DNA of 44,195 bases, taken from Absicoccus intestinalis (GTDB lineage Bacteria; Bacillota_I; Bacilli_A; Erysipelotrichales; Erysipelotrichaceae). The stretch is taken from contig NZ_JALBUS010000018.1 in the NCBI RefSeq assembly GCF_033971885.1, forward strand, positions 1 through 44,195, read 5' to 3'. Shown here piece after piece: positions 1 through 8,972 of the stretch; the stretch's first letter is position 1; every line of letters begins with the position of its first letter. Made by a program: the position numbers and the translations under genes. Under the pieces are notes generated by a model that saw only the letters and a program-made list of their open reading frames with translations, was not told the DNA's origin and made no database searches.

Positions 1-3
1 ACG

Positions 4-118
4 ATCCGGTAGCGATAGCGGAGTGGATACACCTGTTGACATCCCGAACACAGAAGTTAAGCACTCCCGCGGCGAAGATAGTTGGGCCTGCCCCTGCGAA
101 CCTAGCACGCTGCCGGGT
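4..118 (+). rRNA. rrf: 5S ribosomal RNA
   Basis: The stretch has the 5S layout: a 5' arm CCGGTAGC near position 6 pairs with the 3' arm GCTGCCGG near 109-116, and the internal block with CCGAACACAGAAGTTAAG (about 45-62) is the conserved loop B/helix III region of bacterial 5S. A T-run at about 119-127 directly follows and probably ends the rRNA operon. The 23S gene would lie upstream, outside the window. Exact ends are estimated from helix I pairing. Confidence 0.95.
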
Positions 119-212
119 CTTTTTTTTGGATTTTTTGAAAAGATTAAGCCCTTTCATTATTTCAAAAAACTATCATTTATAATATAATAAATTTGTTTAA
201 GGAGGACTTCTT

Positions 213-2045
213 ATGGATCAAAAGAAAGTTCAGGCTTTTTTCGAGGGAAACGAAATCAAAGCATACCATATATTTGGTGCACATATAACGGATTCCGGCG
301 TTCATTTTGCGGTATATGCACCAAATGCGAAGTCGATTTCAGTCATCGGTACCTTTAATAATTGGGATGACGAAAGCGATATCATGACTAAAGACCAACA
401 AGGCATTTGGGAAGTGGATGTAGCCAATGCCAAACCTGGTCATTCTTATAAATACCGCATTACCCAAGCTACGGGCACCATTGTCGATAAGATGGATCCC
501 TATGCTTTTTATAGCGAATTAAGACCCAATACGGCTAGTATCATTTCGGATCTATCCTATGATGAATGGACCGATCAAAAATGGTTAAAACAAAGAAATA
601 AAGGATTTGATTCACCGGTCAATATTTATGAGATCCATGTGGGCTCATGGAAAAAACCCGACGAAGATCCCGAAACGTTTGTTCATTATCATGAAATTGA
701 ACAAGATTTGATCGAGCATTGTAAAAAACATCATTTTACCCATGTCGAAATGATGCCATTGTGTGAATATCCATTTGATGGTTCATGGGGCTATCAATGT
801 ACTGGGTATTTTTCGAGCACGTCTCGTTATGGAACCAACCATGAACTCATGCATTTTGTGAATGCTTTACACAATGCCGGAATTGGCGTGATCATGGATT
901 TTGTACCGGTTCATTTTGTGAAGGATAATTATGCTTTGGCCATGTATGATGGTACGCCACTATATGAATATGCCAAACCTGCTGATGCCTATTCGCAATG
1001 GGATACCTATAATTTTGATCTATGGAAAGAAGAAGTACGTAGTTTCTTGATGAGCGCTGCCAATTTCTGGATCGATGTCTATCATTTTGATGGTTTGCGT
1101 ATGGATGCCATCTCCAATGCGATCTTCTGGCAAGGCGATAAGCGCAATGGTGTCAATGAAGGGGCTTGCAACTTCATGAGACGTATGAATTTCAATCTGC
1201 ATAAAGAACATAATGGTAAGATCATGTTGATTGCCGAGGATTCTACTGATTTTCCAAATGTCACTCGATCTACTTTAGATGGTGGTTTAGGATTTGATTA
1301 TAAATGGGATCTTGGATGGATGAACGATACTTTAAATTATTGTAAGAAGGATCCAATTTATCGTCAGTGGCATCAAAATTCCATTACTTTCTCTATGGCC
1401 TATTTCTATTCGGAACGATTTATGAATGTCTTCTCGCATGATGAAGTTGTCCATGGAAAAGCGACCATCGTGGATAAGATGTGGGGTAGTTATGAAGATA
1501 AATTTGCTCAAGCACGTGCCGTTTATACTTACATGTTTACGCATCCGGGCAAAAAATTAAATTTCATGGGAAATGAAATTGGTCAATTGCGTGAATGGGA
1601 TGAAACAAAGAGTTGTGATTGGTTCTTATTGAAATATCCAATGCACGATGCCTTCAATCATTTATTCCAAGACTTGGCAAAGTTATATGTTGAAAATGAT
1701 GCATTCTGGAAAAATGATTATTCCCCAGAATCGTTTGAATGGATCGATGCGGATAATGCCACCCATAATATGTTCTCTTATTTGCGTAAAGGTACGGATA
1801 AGGATTATGTCATCATTTTAAATTTCTCGACAAATCCATATGATCATCAACAATTTGGTGTGCCTTGTATGGGTGAATATCATGAAATTGTGAATACAGA
1901 ATGGCCAAAATACAATGGCAACTACAAGGATGATACACCACAAAAATGTCATGCGGTTCGTTTATCGCGCAATGGCAAGCCATTCATGATCGAGTGTAAT
2001 GTACCTAGTTTGGGTGCCACCATTTTTGAAGTGAAGAAAAAATAA
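213..2045 (+). CDS. glgB: 1,4-alpha-glucan branching enzyme
   Basis: This 610-residue GH13 enzyme makes alpha-1,6 branches in glycogen-like glucans. An N-terminal CBM48-like domain (about 25-105, including FAVYAPNAKSISVIGTFNNW) precedes the catalytic barrel. Family motifs are intact: MDFVPVHF (228-235), the nucleophile Asp298 in FDGLRMDAIS, the acid/base Glu342 in IAEDST, and His409-Asp410 in NVFSHDEVVHGK. It is slightly shorter than many GlgB proteins. A full Shine-Dalgarno AAGGAGG at about 199-205 fixes the start. No other glycogen synthesis genes (glgC, glgA) are in view, but malQ lies about 8 kb downstream. The gene ends with its own terminator. Confidence 0.95.
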   Translation: MDQKKVQAFFEGNEIKAYHIFGAHITDSGVHFAVYAPNAKSISVIGTFNNWDDESDIMTKDQQGIWEVDVANAKPGHSYKYRITQATGTIVDKMDPYAFYSELRPNTASIISDLSYDEWTDQKWLKQRNKGFDSPVNIYEIHVGSWKKPDEDPETFVHYHEIEQDLIEHCKKHHFTHVEMMPLCEYPFDGSWGYQCTGYFSSTSRYGTNHELMHFVNALHNAGIGVIMDFVPVHFVKDNYALAMYDGTPLYEYAKPADAYSQWDTYNFDLWKEEVRSFLMSAANFWIDVYHFDGLRMDAISNAIFWQGDKRNGVNEGACNFMRRMNFNLHKEHNGKIMLIAEDSTDFPNVTRSTLDGGLGFDYKWDLGWMNDTLNYCKKDPIYRQWHQNSITFSMAYFYSERFMNVFSHDEVVHGKATIVDKMWGSYEDKFAQARAVYTYMFTHPGKKLNFMGNEIGQLREWDETKSCDWFLLKYPMHDAFNHLFQDLAKLYVENDAFWKNDYSPESFEWIDADNATHNMFSYLRKGTDKDYVIILNFSTNPYDHQQFGVPCMGEYHEIVNTEWPKYNGNYKDDTPQKCHAVRLSRNGKPFMIECNVPSLGATIFEVKKK

Positions 2046-2050
2046 TGAGT

Positions 2051-2074
2051 AAGACCGAGAAATCGGTCTTTTTT
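2051..2074 (+). terminator. Intrinsic terminator after glgB
   Basis: An 8-bp perfect stem AAGACCGA/TCGGTCTT with a GAAA loop is followed by a T-run, five bases after the glgB stop codon. Confidence 0.9.
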
Positions 2075-2154
2075 AGTTACGTTTAGAAGATTGTTTATAG
2101 TATTTTCTTGGAAATATGTTATTTTTTGATTGGGATATGACTTTTGTGATGTGT

Positions 2155-2183
2155 TTGTAACAAATGTTTTATTCGTTTATAAT
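2155..2183 (+). promoter_or_regulatory. Sigma-A promoter, apparently giving a leaderless mRNA
   Basis: A -35 box TTGTAA (2155-2160) and a -10 box TATAAT (2178-2183) are separated by 17 bases. The expected transcription start, about seven bases after the -10, falls on the ATG at 2190, leaving no room for a Shine-Dalgarno sequence. Confidence 0.65.
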
Positions 2184-2189
2184 GTACAT

Positions 2190-2777
2190 ATGGTACAGTA
2201 TTTTGAAAATGATACATCGCAAAAAGATCAACCAAGCACATTCTCTTTTACGATACAAGATCATTCTTTTACACTGGAAACAAATAGTGGTGTATTTTCA
2301 AAAGAACGATTGGATACGGGCACACGTATTTTATTAGAGACCATTCTTGCGAATGAAGTTGTTTGTGAGCATGTATTGGATCTTGGTTGTGGAATTGGTC
2401 CAGTCAGTGTCGTATTAGGGACTTTCTGGCATTGTGATCTGACATGTGTCGATGTGAATGAAAAAGCTGTACAACTAACGCGTAGAAATCTTGAAAAGAA
2501 TGGTTTATCGGGTCATGTATGTTGCGAAGATGGCGTACGATCGGGTTTATACGATTGTATTGTTTTAAATCCACCGATTCGTGCGGGAAAACAGACGATT
2601 TATCGATTGTTTGATGAAGCCATGGCGCATTGCACCAACCATCTATGGATCGTTATGCGAAAACAACATGGAGCAGAAAGTGCACAGAATTATTTGGCAA
2701 AGAAATATTCGGTCTCACGCATAAAACGTGAAAAAGGATATTGGGTGTTAAGGGTAAGTAGTGATGATGTAGTATGA
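2190..2777 (+). CDS. Class I SAM-dependent methyltransferase, RsmC/YbxB-like
   Basis: The 195-residue protein has the Rossmann methyltransferase motif VLDLGCGIGPVSVVLG, an acidic residue ending the next strand (CVDVNEKA), and the catalytic motif NPPIRAGK typical of RsmC/YbxB guanine-N2 methyltransferases ('methyltransferase small domain'). A 16S rRNA guanine target is likely by family but unproven. I start at the ATG at 2190 because the protein from there (MVQYFENDTSQ) matches the family's usual N-terminus; an upstream in-frame ATG at 2130 would sit before the -35 box. The stop overlaps the start of the next gene by four bases, so the two are probably co-translated. Confidence 0.85.
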   Translation: MVQYFENDTSQKDQPSTFSFTIQDHSFTLETNSGVFSKERLDTGTRILLETILANEVVCEHVLDLGCGIGPVSVVLGTFWHCDLTCVDVNEKAVQLTRRNLEKNGLSGHVCCEDGVRSGLYDCIVLNPPIRAGKQTIYRLFDEAMAHCTNHLWIVMRKQHGAESAQNYLAKKYSVSRIKREKGYWVLRVSSDDVV

Positions 2778-3454
2778 CAAAGAAACAAGTCCACTTCTTT
2801 CGTTTCAGTGCATGGATCTTGTGCGTACTGGAAATTTGGAAACAAATCTATTTGACATATGTGGTTGGTCATTATTTATGGTGGCATTTTCCTTTTCAAA
2901 TTTGTAGTATACCGATGTATTTGTGCTTTGCGATTGGGTATGGTAAAACGAAATATCAAAATCGGATGTTGTGCTATTTGATGACCTATTCTACGGTCGG
3001 TGCATGGGCCGGATTATTGGGATGTCCTTTTTTAGTTTGGCCTCGGATCATTTTTAATATCCATTCGTATTTTTGGCATATTTATATTATTTTTGTTGGT
3101 TGGGTAGCCGGTCATATTTGGATGCAAACCCAAAAAGATTGGAATGATTTTAAACAATCTACGTATTTATATTTTGCGTTTTGTTTGATTGCTTACTTTA
3201 TTAATCGAATTGTTTATCCTTTTGCCGGCATCAATTTATTTTATTTAAATCCCAAAGTGGAATTTAATTTACCTTTTTATCGAGCTTTGATTCCTTATAT
3301 TGGGTATTCTTGGACCATTTTTGTGTATTTGACATCGGTTGTTTGTTTTTCGTTGATGACATTGAATATATGGTTTAATGCCAGTACTTGGTATAAACAA
3401 AAACACAAAGATCAGGAATCGAAAAATATGAAAACAGTGCATGAATCGGAATGA
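2774..3454 (+). CDS. YwaF-like (TIGR02206/TMEM164-type) integral membrane protein
   Basis: A 226-residue polytopic membrane protein with about six hydrophobic segments. The segment HFPFQICSIPMYLCFAIG resembles the conserved His/Gln/Cys signature near the N-terminus of the YwaF/TMEM164 family, whose bacterial members have no firmly assigned function. The gene starts at an ATGA overlap with the upstream methyltransferase, so the pair forms a two-gene operon. Family assignment rests on this signature and the length (close to the usual 220-240 residues); it could be another small membrane family. Confidence 0.65.
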   Translation: MTKKQVHFFRFSAWILCVLEIWKQIYLTYVVGHYLWWHFPFQICSIPMYLCFAIGYGKTKYQNRMLCYLMTYSTVGAWAGLLGCPFLVWPRIIFNIHSYFWHIYIIFVGWVAGHIWMQTQKDWNDFKQSTYLYFAFCLIAYFINRIVYPFAGINLFYLNPKVEFNLPFYRALIPYIGYSWTIFVYLTSVVCFSLMTLNIWFNASTWYKQKHKDQESKNMKTVHESE

Positions 3455-3467
3455 TCATGCATTTTTT
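3438..3467 (+). terminator. Intrinsic terminator overlapping the 3' end of the membrane-protein gene
   Basis: A stem TGCATGA (3438-3444) pairs with TCATGCA (3455-3461) and is followed by six T. The 5' arm lies inside the coding sequence and the stop codon lies in the loop. Confidence 0.75.
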
Positions 3468-3472
3468 ATATT

Positions 3473-3488
3473 TGTTGTAAAAACAACA
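3473..3488. promoter_or_regulatory. FNR/CRP-type palindrome upstream of hcp
   Basis: The hyphenated palindrome TGTTGT-AAAA-ACAACA has two perfect 6-base arms and a 4-base spacer, the geometry of CRP/FNR-superfamily operators. A likely -10 box TAAGAT at 3510-3515 puts transcription start near 3522, so the palindrome centre (3480.5) would sit at about -41.5, the classic class II activator position. Regulator identity is inference. Confidence 0.5.
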
Positions 3489-3543
3489 TACTTTCTATTC
3501 TTTCTTGTGTAAGATAAGTGTGAAAAACAGGGAGGAAATTCTA

Positions 3544-5085
3544 ATGAATGAAATGTTTTGTTTTCAATGCGAACAAACTGCCGGATGTACAGGGTGTGTG
3601 GGTAGAGCCGGAGTTTGTGGAAAATCAGCCGAAGTAGCACGTTTACAAGATCAATTAACTGGTGCATTGATTGGTCTATCCAGTACGATCAAGGATCAAG
3701 AAAATGTTTCAGAAACGGTATGGAATACAGTGATCGATGGTTTATTTATGACCATCACCAATGTAAACTTTGATGCCGCATCGATTCAGGAACAAATTGA
3801 AAAAACCAATGCGCCATACATCTTTGATCTCAATCAAGTATGGAACGGAAATGAAGATATTCGCTCATTGAAATCTTTGATTTTATTTGGACTTCGTGGT
3901 ATGGCAGCCTATGCTCATCATGCCGCCATGTTAGGATATCATGATGACGATGTAAATCACTTCTTTGCCGAAGGTCTTGCTGCAATTGGATCAGATCTAG
4001 GTGGAGATGAATTATTACCATTGGTATTAAAAACAGGAGAAATCAACTTAAAATGTATGGCTTTATTGGATCAAGCCAATACAGAAAGTTATGGAAATCC
4101 TGTACCTACGACGGTTCCATTGACCATTGAAAAAGGACCATTTATCGTTGTTACCGGTCATGATCTAAAAGATTTGAAATTATTATTGGAACAAACAAAA
4201 GATAAAGGAATTAATATTTATACACATGGAGAAATGTTGCCAGCTCATGCGTATCCAGAATTGAAAAAATATTCTCATTTAAAAGGAAATTTTGGTACGG
4301 CATGGCAGAATCAACAAAAAGAATTTGATCAAATTCCAGCTCCGATCCTATTTACAACCAACTGTTTGATGCCACCTCGACCATCTTACAAAGATCGTGT
4401 CTTTACAACCGATGTGGTATCATTCCCAGACTTGACTCATATCGATGAAAAGAAAGATTTCACGCCATTGATTGAAAAAGCCTTAGAATTGGGTGGTTAT
4501 GAAGAAGACCATGAAATGACAGGTATCAATGGTGGTCATGAAGTAACAACTGGATTTGGCCATAATTTCGTATTGGATCATGCCGGTGAAATCGTTGAAG
4601 CCGTGAAAGCAGGAAAAATTAGTCATTTCTTCCTTGTAGGTGGATGTGATGGTGCGAAAGCCGGAAGAAACTATTACACGGAATTAGTAAAACAAACACC
4701 AAAAGATTCTATTGTCTTGACTTTGGCTTGTGGAAAATATCGTTTCAATGATTTAGATTTAGGAACAGTTGCTGGATTCCCACGCATCATGGATGTTGGT
4801 CAATGTAATGATGCATACAGTGCTATTCAAATTGCTGTTGCCTTAGCCAATGCCTTTGATTGTGATGTCAATGAGTTGCCACTTTCCTTCATCCTTTCTT
4901 GGTATGAACAAAAAGCTGTTTGTGTATTATTGACTTTACTTCATTTGGGCATCAAAAATATCTTGCTTGGACCAACTCTTCCAGCCTTTGTTTCTCCAAA
5001 TGTATTACAGGTTTTAGTGGATCAATACCAAATTGGCCCAATCAGTACACCAGAAGAAGATTTGAAAAAACTTCTATCCAAATAG
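3544..5085 (+). CDS. hcp: Hydroxylamine reductase / hybrid cluster protein
   Basis: This 513-residue cytoplasmic iron-sulfur protein reduces hydroxylamine in vitro and is linked to nitric oxide and nitrosative stress in anaerobes. N-terminal cysteines at 6, 9, 18 and 25 (MFCFQCEQTAGC...GVCGK) provide the first cluster. The hybrid-cluster ligands are all visible: the His of VTGHD, the Glu of YTHGEMLPAHAYPEL, and Cys in TTNCLMPP, VGGCDGAK, TLACGKYRF and GQCNDAYSA, plus Glu and Lys in SWYEQKAV. The start at 3544 is set by GGGAGGAAATT just upstream; a longer frame from 3505 has no ribosome site. It is a single-gene unit with a promoter/palindrome upstream and a terminator downstream. Confidence 0.95.
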   Translation: MNEMFCFQCEQTAGCTGCVGRAGVCGKSAEVARLQDQLTGALIGLSSTIKDQENVSETVWNTVIDGLFMTITNVNFDAASIQEQIEKTNAPYIFDLNQVWNGNEDIRSLKSLILFGLRGMAAYAHHAAMLGYHDDDVNHFFAEGLAAIGSDLGGDELLPLVLKTGEINLKCMALLDQANTESYGNPVPTTVPLTIEKGPFIVVTGHDLKDLKLLLEQTKDKGINIYTHGEMLPAHAYPELKKYSHLKGNFGTAWQNQQKEFDQIPAPILFTTNCLMPPRPSYKDRVFTTDVVSFPDLTHIDEKKDFTPLIEKALELGGYEEDHEMTGINGGHEVTTGFGHNFVLDHAGEIVEAVKAGKISHFFLVGGCDGAKAGRNYYTELVKQTPKDSIVLTLACGKYRFNDLDLGTVAGFPRIMDVGQCNDAYSAIQIAVALANAFDCDVNELPLSFILSWYEQKAVCVLLTLLHLGIKNILLGPTLPAFVSPNVLQVLVDQYQIGPISTPEEDLKKLLSK

Positions 5086-5097
5086 ATAGATAATATG

Positions 5098-5123
5098 ACA
5101 GGAGCAAATGCTCCTGTTTTTTT
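5098..5123 (+). terminator. Intrinsic terminator after hcp
   Basis: An 8-bp stem ACAGGAGC/GCTCCTGT with loop AAAT is followed by T-run. It abuts the terminator of the convergent gene. Confidence 0.9.
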
Positions 5124-5149
5124 AAAAAAAGAACCGGAAATTCCGGTTC
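5124..5149 (-). terminator. Intrinsic terminator of the minus-strand oxidoreductase
   Basis: On the minus strand GAACCGG pairs with CCGGTTC and is followed by seven T (the A-run at 5124-5130). The hairpin begins at the stop codon of the oxidoreductase. Confidence 0.85.
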
Positions 5150-6128
5150 ATTGTTTTCTTTGACCATAAGGAATGGTGGCAATGGCTTGATCTAAGGTCT
5201 CCATCACGTTTTGTGATATCTCTAAATAGCTTTCCATTTTTGTTACATTGTTTGTTTCTAACATCTCTTTGAAATCTAAGAATTCATGGGCCATCCAATT
5301 GGATTGGGTATTTAAATAGACATCTTGTATTTCTTGATTTCGAATGCATAAATGATAGCCTTGTATCAAATTGGCGCCGCCATCTAGATTGATTGTTCCA
5401 TGATCGCCTTGTATGATCGCATAGGCTGGACTTTCAGCATCTTTTGCGCCGGTACAGACGGCATAAAAATCAGGATATGTAAGTAGGACGGTACCCGATG
5501 TATCGACCCCATTGAATCCTATATTCGCATGATAAGAAACGGTATCTGGTTTCCCAAATAAGGATACCACAAAGTTGAGATTGTAGACGTTGATGTCATA
5601 CAAAGCGCCACCATAGAATTTTGGATCCAATGCCGGTAATACGTCTTGTTTTTTATATCTATCATAACGGGAAGAATACTGTGAGTAGTTACACTGGATA
5701 CATTTGATTTGACCAATCTTATGAATATCTTCTCGAAGTTGTTGATAATTTGGGGTATGAAGAGGTCGTACGGCTTCAAACACAAAGACATGTTTTTGTT
5801 TTGCTAAAGTAATGATTTCCTTGGATTGTTTGGCATTGATACAAAATGGTTTTTCAATAATCACATGTTTATCAGCAAGCAAGGCTTTTTTGGCATAAGA
5901 ATAATGAGCGGTATTGACTAAACCAATATAGATCACATCACAATCGGTTTCTTGTAGCAGTTGATCATAGTCGGAATAGACATGGGGAATTTGATATTGA
6001 GCTTGTAGTTGTTTGGCTGCTTGCAGATTATGTTTGGCATAAATAGCGCCTACATCTATGGGTAAATCGTTGATACATTTCAGGGCTTCATGGACAATAA
6101 ATCCCGTACCAATCATCGCAACCTTCAT
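5148..6128 (-). CDS. Gfo/Idh/MocA family NAD(P)-dependent oxidoreductase
   Basis: A 326-residue soluble oxidoreductase. The N-terminal Rossmann fold starts MKVAMIGTGFIVHEALK, and the family's catalytic-lysine motif appears as VIIEKPFC; the C-terminal half is the usual alpha/beta substrate domain. Members oxidise sugars, inositols or trans-dihydrodiols; the substrate cannot be read here. I take the start at 6128 because AGGAGGACAGAAA lies directly upstream, while the longer frame from 6215 would run into the divergent gene and has no ribosome site. It is a lone minus-strand gene, divergent from the alarmone synthetase with only 49 bases between starts. Confidence 0.88.
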   Translation of the reverse strand: MKVAMIGTGFIVHEALKCINDLPIDVGAIYAKHNLQAAKQLQAQYQIPHVYSDYDQLLQETDCDVIYIGLVNTAHYSYAKKALLADKHVIIEKPFCINAKQSKEIITLAKQKHVFVFEAVRPLHTPNYQQLREDIHKIGQIKCIQCNYSQYSSRYDRYKKQDVLPALDPKFYGGALYDINVYNLNFVVSLFGKPDTVSYHANIGFNGVDTSGTVLLTYPDFYAVCTGAKDAESPAYAIIQGDHGTINLDGGANLIQGYHLCIRNQEIQDVYLNTQSNWMAHEFLDFKEMLETNNVTKMESYLEISQNVMETLDQAIATIPYGQRKQ

Positions 6129-6177
6129 TTTCTGTCCTCCTTTTGTGTTACACTTATTATACAAGGAAGTTGGAAGT

Positions 6178-6867
6178 ATGAATAATGAAAATAAACAAAC
6201 ACCGATATTGATCAATCAACAGGACAGTATTGATGAATTTTTACGTTTTGCGCATGAAAACTTGGATCCCGTCCAAGATTTTTTAACGAATTATGAATGC
6301 GCCATCATGGAAATTGAAACAAAATTCAATGTATTGAATGCCCGCTTTTCCATAAAATACGATGGCAATCCCATTGAATCGATCCATACTCGATTAAAAT
6401 CTTGGGATAGTATCATTGGCAAATTAAATCGCAAACATTTACCCTTTTCACTGGAAAGCATTTCAAAGAATATTTTTGATGTAGCTGGCGTTCGTGTGGT
6501 TTGTTCCTTTGTGGATGATATCTATACGTTAGCGGATTGTCTTTTAAGTCAGGATGATATTCATTTGATCGAAAAGAAAGATTATATCAAACATCCCAAA
6601 GAAAATGGCTATCGTAGTTTGCATTTAATTGTTGAAGTACCTATTTTTACCGAAAACGGGCCAAAGAAGATGCCCGTTGAAATTCAATTGCGTACGATCG
6701 CAATGGATTTTTGGGCGAGCTTAGAACATAAATTACGTTACAAAAAGAATTTAAACGATGAGCAATTGAAGCGATTATCGAATGAAATGATGTATTGTGC
6801 GGATCGCAGTGCAGAATTGGATGATCGTATGAATCGTGTCCATGATGAATTAAAGAAGGAAAATTAG
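6178..6867 (+). CDS. relQ: Small alarmone synthetase (GTP pyrophosphokinase, RelQ/YjbM type)
   Basis: This 229-residue protein has only the synthetase domain, with no HD hydrolase, TGS or ACT domain, so it is a stand-alone (p)ppGpp synthetase. The RelA/SpoT motifs are in order: SIHTRLKSW (68-76), FDVAGVRVVC (100-109), HPKENGYRSLH (139-149) and the EIQLRT box (168-173) with a Glu in the position expected for catalysis. Length is near the 211 residues of B. subtilis YjbM. The start ATG at 6178 follows AAGGAAG. It leads an operon with three downstream genes. RelQ versus RelP was judged from length and the C-terminal helix only. Confidence 0.9.
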   Translation: MNNENKQTPILINQQDSIDEFLRFAHENLDPVQDFLTNYECAIMEIETKFNVLNARFSIKYDGNPIESIHTRLKSWDSIIGKLNRKHLPFSLESISKNIFDVAGVRVVCSFVDDIYTLADCLLSQDDIHLIEKKDYIKHPKENGYRSLHLIVEVPIFTENGPKKMPVEIQLRTIAMDFWASLEHKLRYKKNLNDEQLKRLSNEMMYCADRSAELDDRMNRVHDELKKEN

Positions 6868-6882
6868 GAGGGGGCGCATACT

Positions 6883-8112
6883 GTGTTATTGGGAATCGCC
6901 AATGCGGATAAAAAAAGATTGGGTGTTTTTATTCGCTTTCAATTAAAGAATCGAATGCGACAGGATCCTGATTATACAGTGGATGAATTTGTGAGTGGCA
7001 TTTGTTCCAAAACAAAATTCAAATTGTTGGTGCAAAATAAGGAATTGTTTGATAGTGACATCTATGAATTCTTTTTGCGCAAGTTGGGCTATGAATTCAA
7101 TTATGATGATCGAATCCTGTCTCGTTGCTTAGCAGATAAACGGGATATCTTGCGACTGTTAGAAAGACAAAATATGCCTGCTTTTTATCAGGGAGTGCAA
7201 AAATATCTAAAAGACATGGAAGATGTGAAAGAATATGCATTGGAATCCATTGAATATGACTGTTTGAATTGGATATTGGATGTTGAACTGAATGCCGAAA
7301 CGTTTGCCGCTTTGATTGTTCGTTTTCCCATGTTGGACAGTTATACACAAGAAATTTGTGGCTATTTCCTATTAAAATATATTCATGATCATATAGCCAA
7401 TCGAATCGATGAAAAATGGTTGGAACGATATGGATTAAGGAACTTAAAAGCGCTACAAAATCAATTTTGGATCTTAAAATTATTGATTCAATGGGAAGAC
7501 TATTATGATGCATCGGTGTATTGTCAAAGTGTGTTGGAGCAAGCCTATAAAAGAAAAAATGATCGCCTGCTTTTTCATACGCAGATCACGCGTTTGTTCA
7601 TTGTGATGAAGATCCAACCATCGGCTTTTGAGAGGTATGCCAATCAAGTCTTAGAAAATCCCATCATTCAGGAAGATCACGAAGATGAATATGTGTATGA
7701 ATTTTATCATGTGGTTGGTTTACATTATTTCATCCAAAAGAATTATGAACAGGCATGGCATTATTTTCGACGAGCTATGAATGATGATCTGTATTATTTC
7801 CCAGAAATCATCTTTTTAAATCATATGGCAACGATCACGCCGATGAAATTGCCGGCGGAATTAAAGGAACAAATTCAAGTGCCACAAGATCAAAAAATTT
7901 ATCAACCTATTTATCGTTATTTTTGTTTAAAGAATAAAAAAGAATCTTATGATACGCTCGCAACCTATTTATGGGATCATTGTTGCAAAGGATTGGATCG
8001 TTTTTATCCATCATGGGTCATGAAAGATATCATCCAAACCGAATTTGAGTGGATTGCCAGCCAGACTGGTGATAAGAAATATTTAAATCGATTCTTAGAG
8101 GAAACCAAATGA
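6883..8112 (+). CDS. HTH/TPR-like helical protein, putative regulator
   Basis: A 409-residue, almost wholly helical cytoplasmic protein. The first about 75 residues (GVFIRFQLKNRM...FVSGICSKTKFKLLVQN...IYEFFLRKLGYEF) look like a degenerate XRE-type helix-turn-helix, and the rest has repeated aromatic helical pairs (for example YVYEFYHVVGLHYF and QAWHYFRRAM) like a TPR solenoid. This architecture recalls RRNPP regulators (Rgg/PlcR), but no peptide-binding residues can be assigned. Translation most likely starts at GTG 6883, because AGGAGGGGG ends eight bases upstream and no ATG is suitably placed. It lies 15 bases after relQ and overlaps the kinase gene by four bases. Confidence 0.6.
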   Translation: MLLGIANADKKRLGVFIRFQLKNRMRQDPDYTVDEFVSGICSKTKFKLLVQNKELFDSDIYEFFLRKLGYEFNYDDRILSRCLADKRDILRLLERQNMPAFYQGVQKYLKDMEDVKEYALESIEYDCLNWILDVELNAETFAALIVRFPMLDSYTQEICGYFLLKYIHDHIANRIDEKWLERYGLRNLKALQNQFWILKLLIQWEDYYDASVYCQSVLEQAYKRKNDRLLFHTQITRLFIVMKIQPSAFERYANQVLENPIIQEDHEDEYVYEFYHVVGLHYFIQKNYEQAWHYFRRAMNDDLYYFPEIIFLNHMATITPMKLPAELKEQIQVPQDQKIYQPIYRYFCLKNKKESYDTLATYLWDHCCKGLDRFYPSWVMKDIIQTEFEWIASQTGDKKYLNRFLEETK

Positions 8113-8948
8113 AACGTGTACTAACCATTCAAGATATTTCATGTATTGGCAAATGCTCCATCACGATTGCGTTGCCGGTTTTATCGACCATGGGGGTGGA
8201 ATGTGCCATCTTGCCGACAACTTTATTGTCGTGTCATACGGCTTTTCCAACGTTTAAAAGTTATGATCTGACCGATCATATGATGGCTATTGTCGATACG
8301 TGGAAGCAACAAGATATTCATTTTGATGCGATCTACACCGGGTATTTGGGTTCTTTTAAAGAAATTGAATTGGTCAAACAAATCATTCATTCATTTGAAG
8401 ACGATGATCCATTGATCTTTATTGATCCGGTCATGGGTGATCATGGCAAATTATATGCTGGATTTGATGAGGCGTATGTGCAAGAAAATACGACATTGTG
8501 TTCTTTAGCCGATATCATTGTGCCCAATGTAACGGAAGCGGCTTATATGACGCATATGCCCTATCAATCCAAATATGATGTTGGTTATATTCGATCGATG
8601 TTGGATCGATTGATTGAAATGGGAGCAAAACATGCAGTCATTACCGGGGTTTCGCTATCGCCAGGAAAAACAGGTGTCTATGGATTTGATGGTCATTCGT
8701 ATTTTTCTTATCAAAACAAACACTACGATGCCATTTTTTATGGTACGGGCGATTTATTTGCGAGCACAACGGTGGGTGCTTTGGTACAAGGCTATGCCAT
8801 GGAAGATGCGTTTCAATTGGCATCGGACCATACGGCGCATACGATCGATGTGACCATGCAAGATCCAGATCGAGTGTGGTATGGGGTTGATTTTGAATCG
8901 ACACTATGTGATTTAGGCAACATAAAAAAAGGATGCAATCGAATATAA
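8109..8948 (+). CDS. Pyridoxamine/pyridoxal kinase (PfkB/ribokinase superfamily)
   Basis: A 279-residue vitamin B6 salvage kinase phosphorylating pyridoxal or pyridoxamine. It shows the PdxY/PdxK-type N-terminus RVLTIQDISCIGKCS, the central DPVMGDHGKLY motif, VPNVTEAAYM, and the anion-hole/catalytic motif GTGDLFAST, where Asp is the catalytic base. Length is normal for the family. The start ATG overlaps the stop of the preceding gene (ATGA), implying translational coupling. Whether the preferred substrate is pyridoxal, pyridoxamine or hydroxymethylpyrimidine cannot be settled from sequence. Confidence 0.88.
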   Translation: MKRVLTIQDISCIGKCSITIALPVLSTMGVECAILPTTLLSCHTAFPTFKSYDLTDHMMAIVDTWKQQDIHFDAIYTGYLGSFKEIELVKQIIHSFEDDDPLIFIDPVMGDHGKLYAGFDEAYVQENTTLCSLADIIVPNVTEAAYMTHMPYQSKYDVGYIRSMLDRLIEMGAKHAVITGVSLSPGKTGVYGFDGHSYFSYQNKHYDAIFYGTGDLFASTTVGALVQGYAMEDAFQLASDHTAHTIDVTMQDPDRVWYGVDFESTLCDLGNIKKGCNRI

Positions 8949-8972
8949 TAAAGAAAAAAGAAAGAGGGAACA

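Noticed and set aside
3505..3543. N-terminal extension of Hcp from ATG 3505
   Set aside because: It would lie at or before the predicted transcription start, has no ribosome site, and the family N-terminus begins at MNEMFCFQC.
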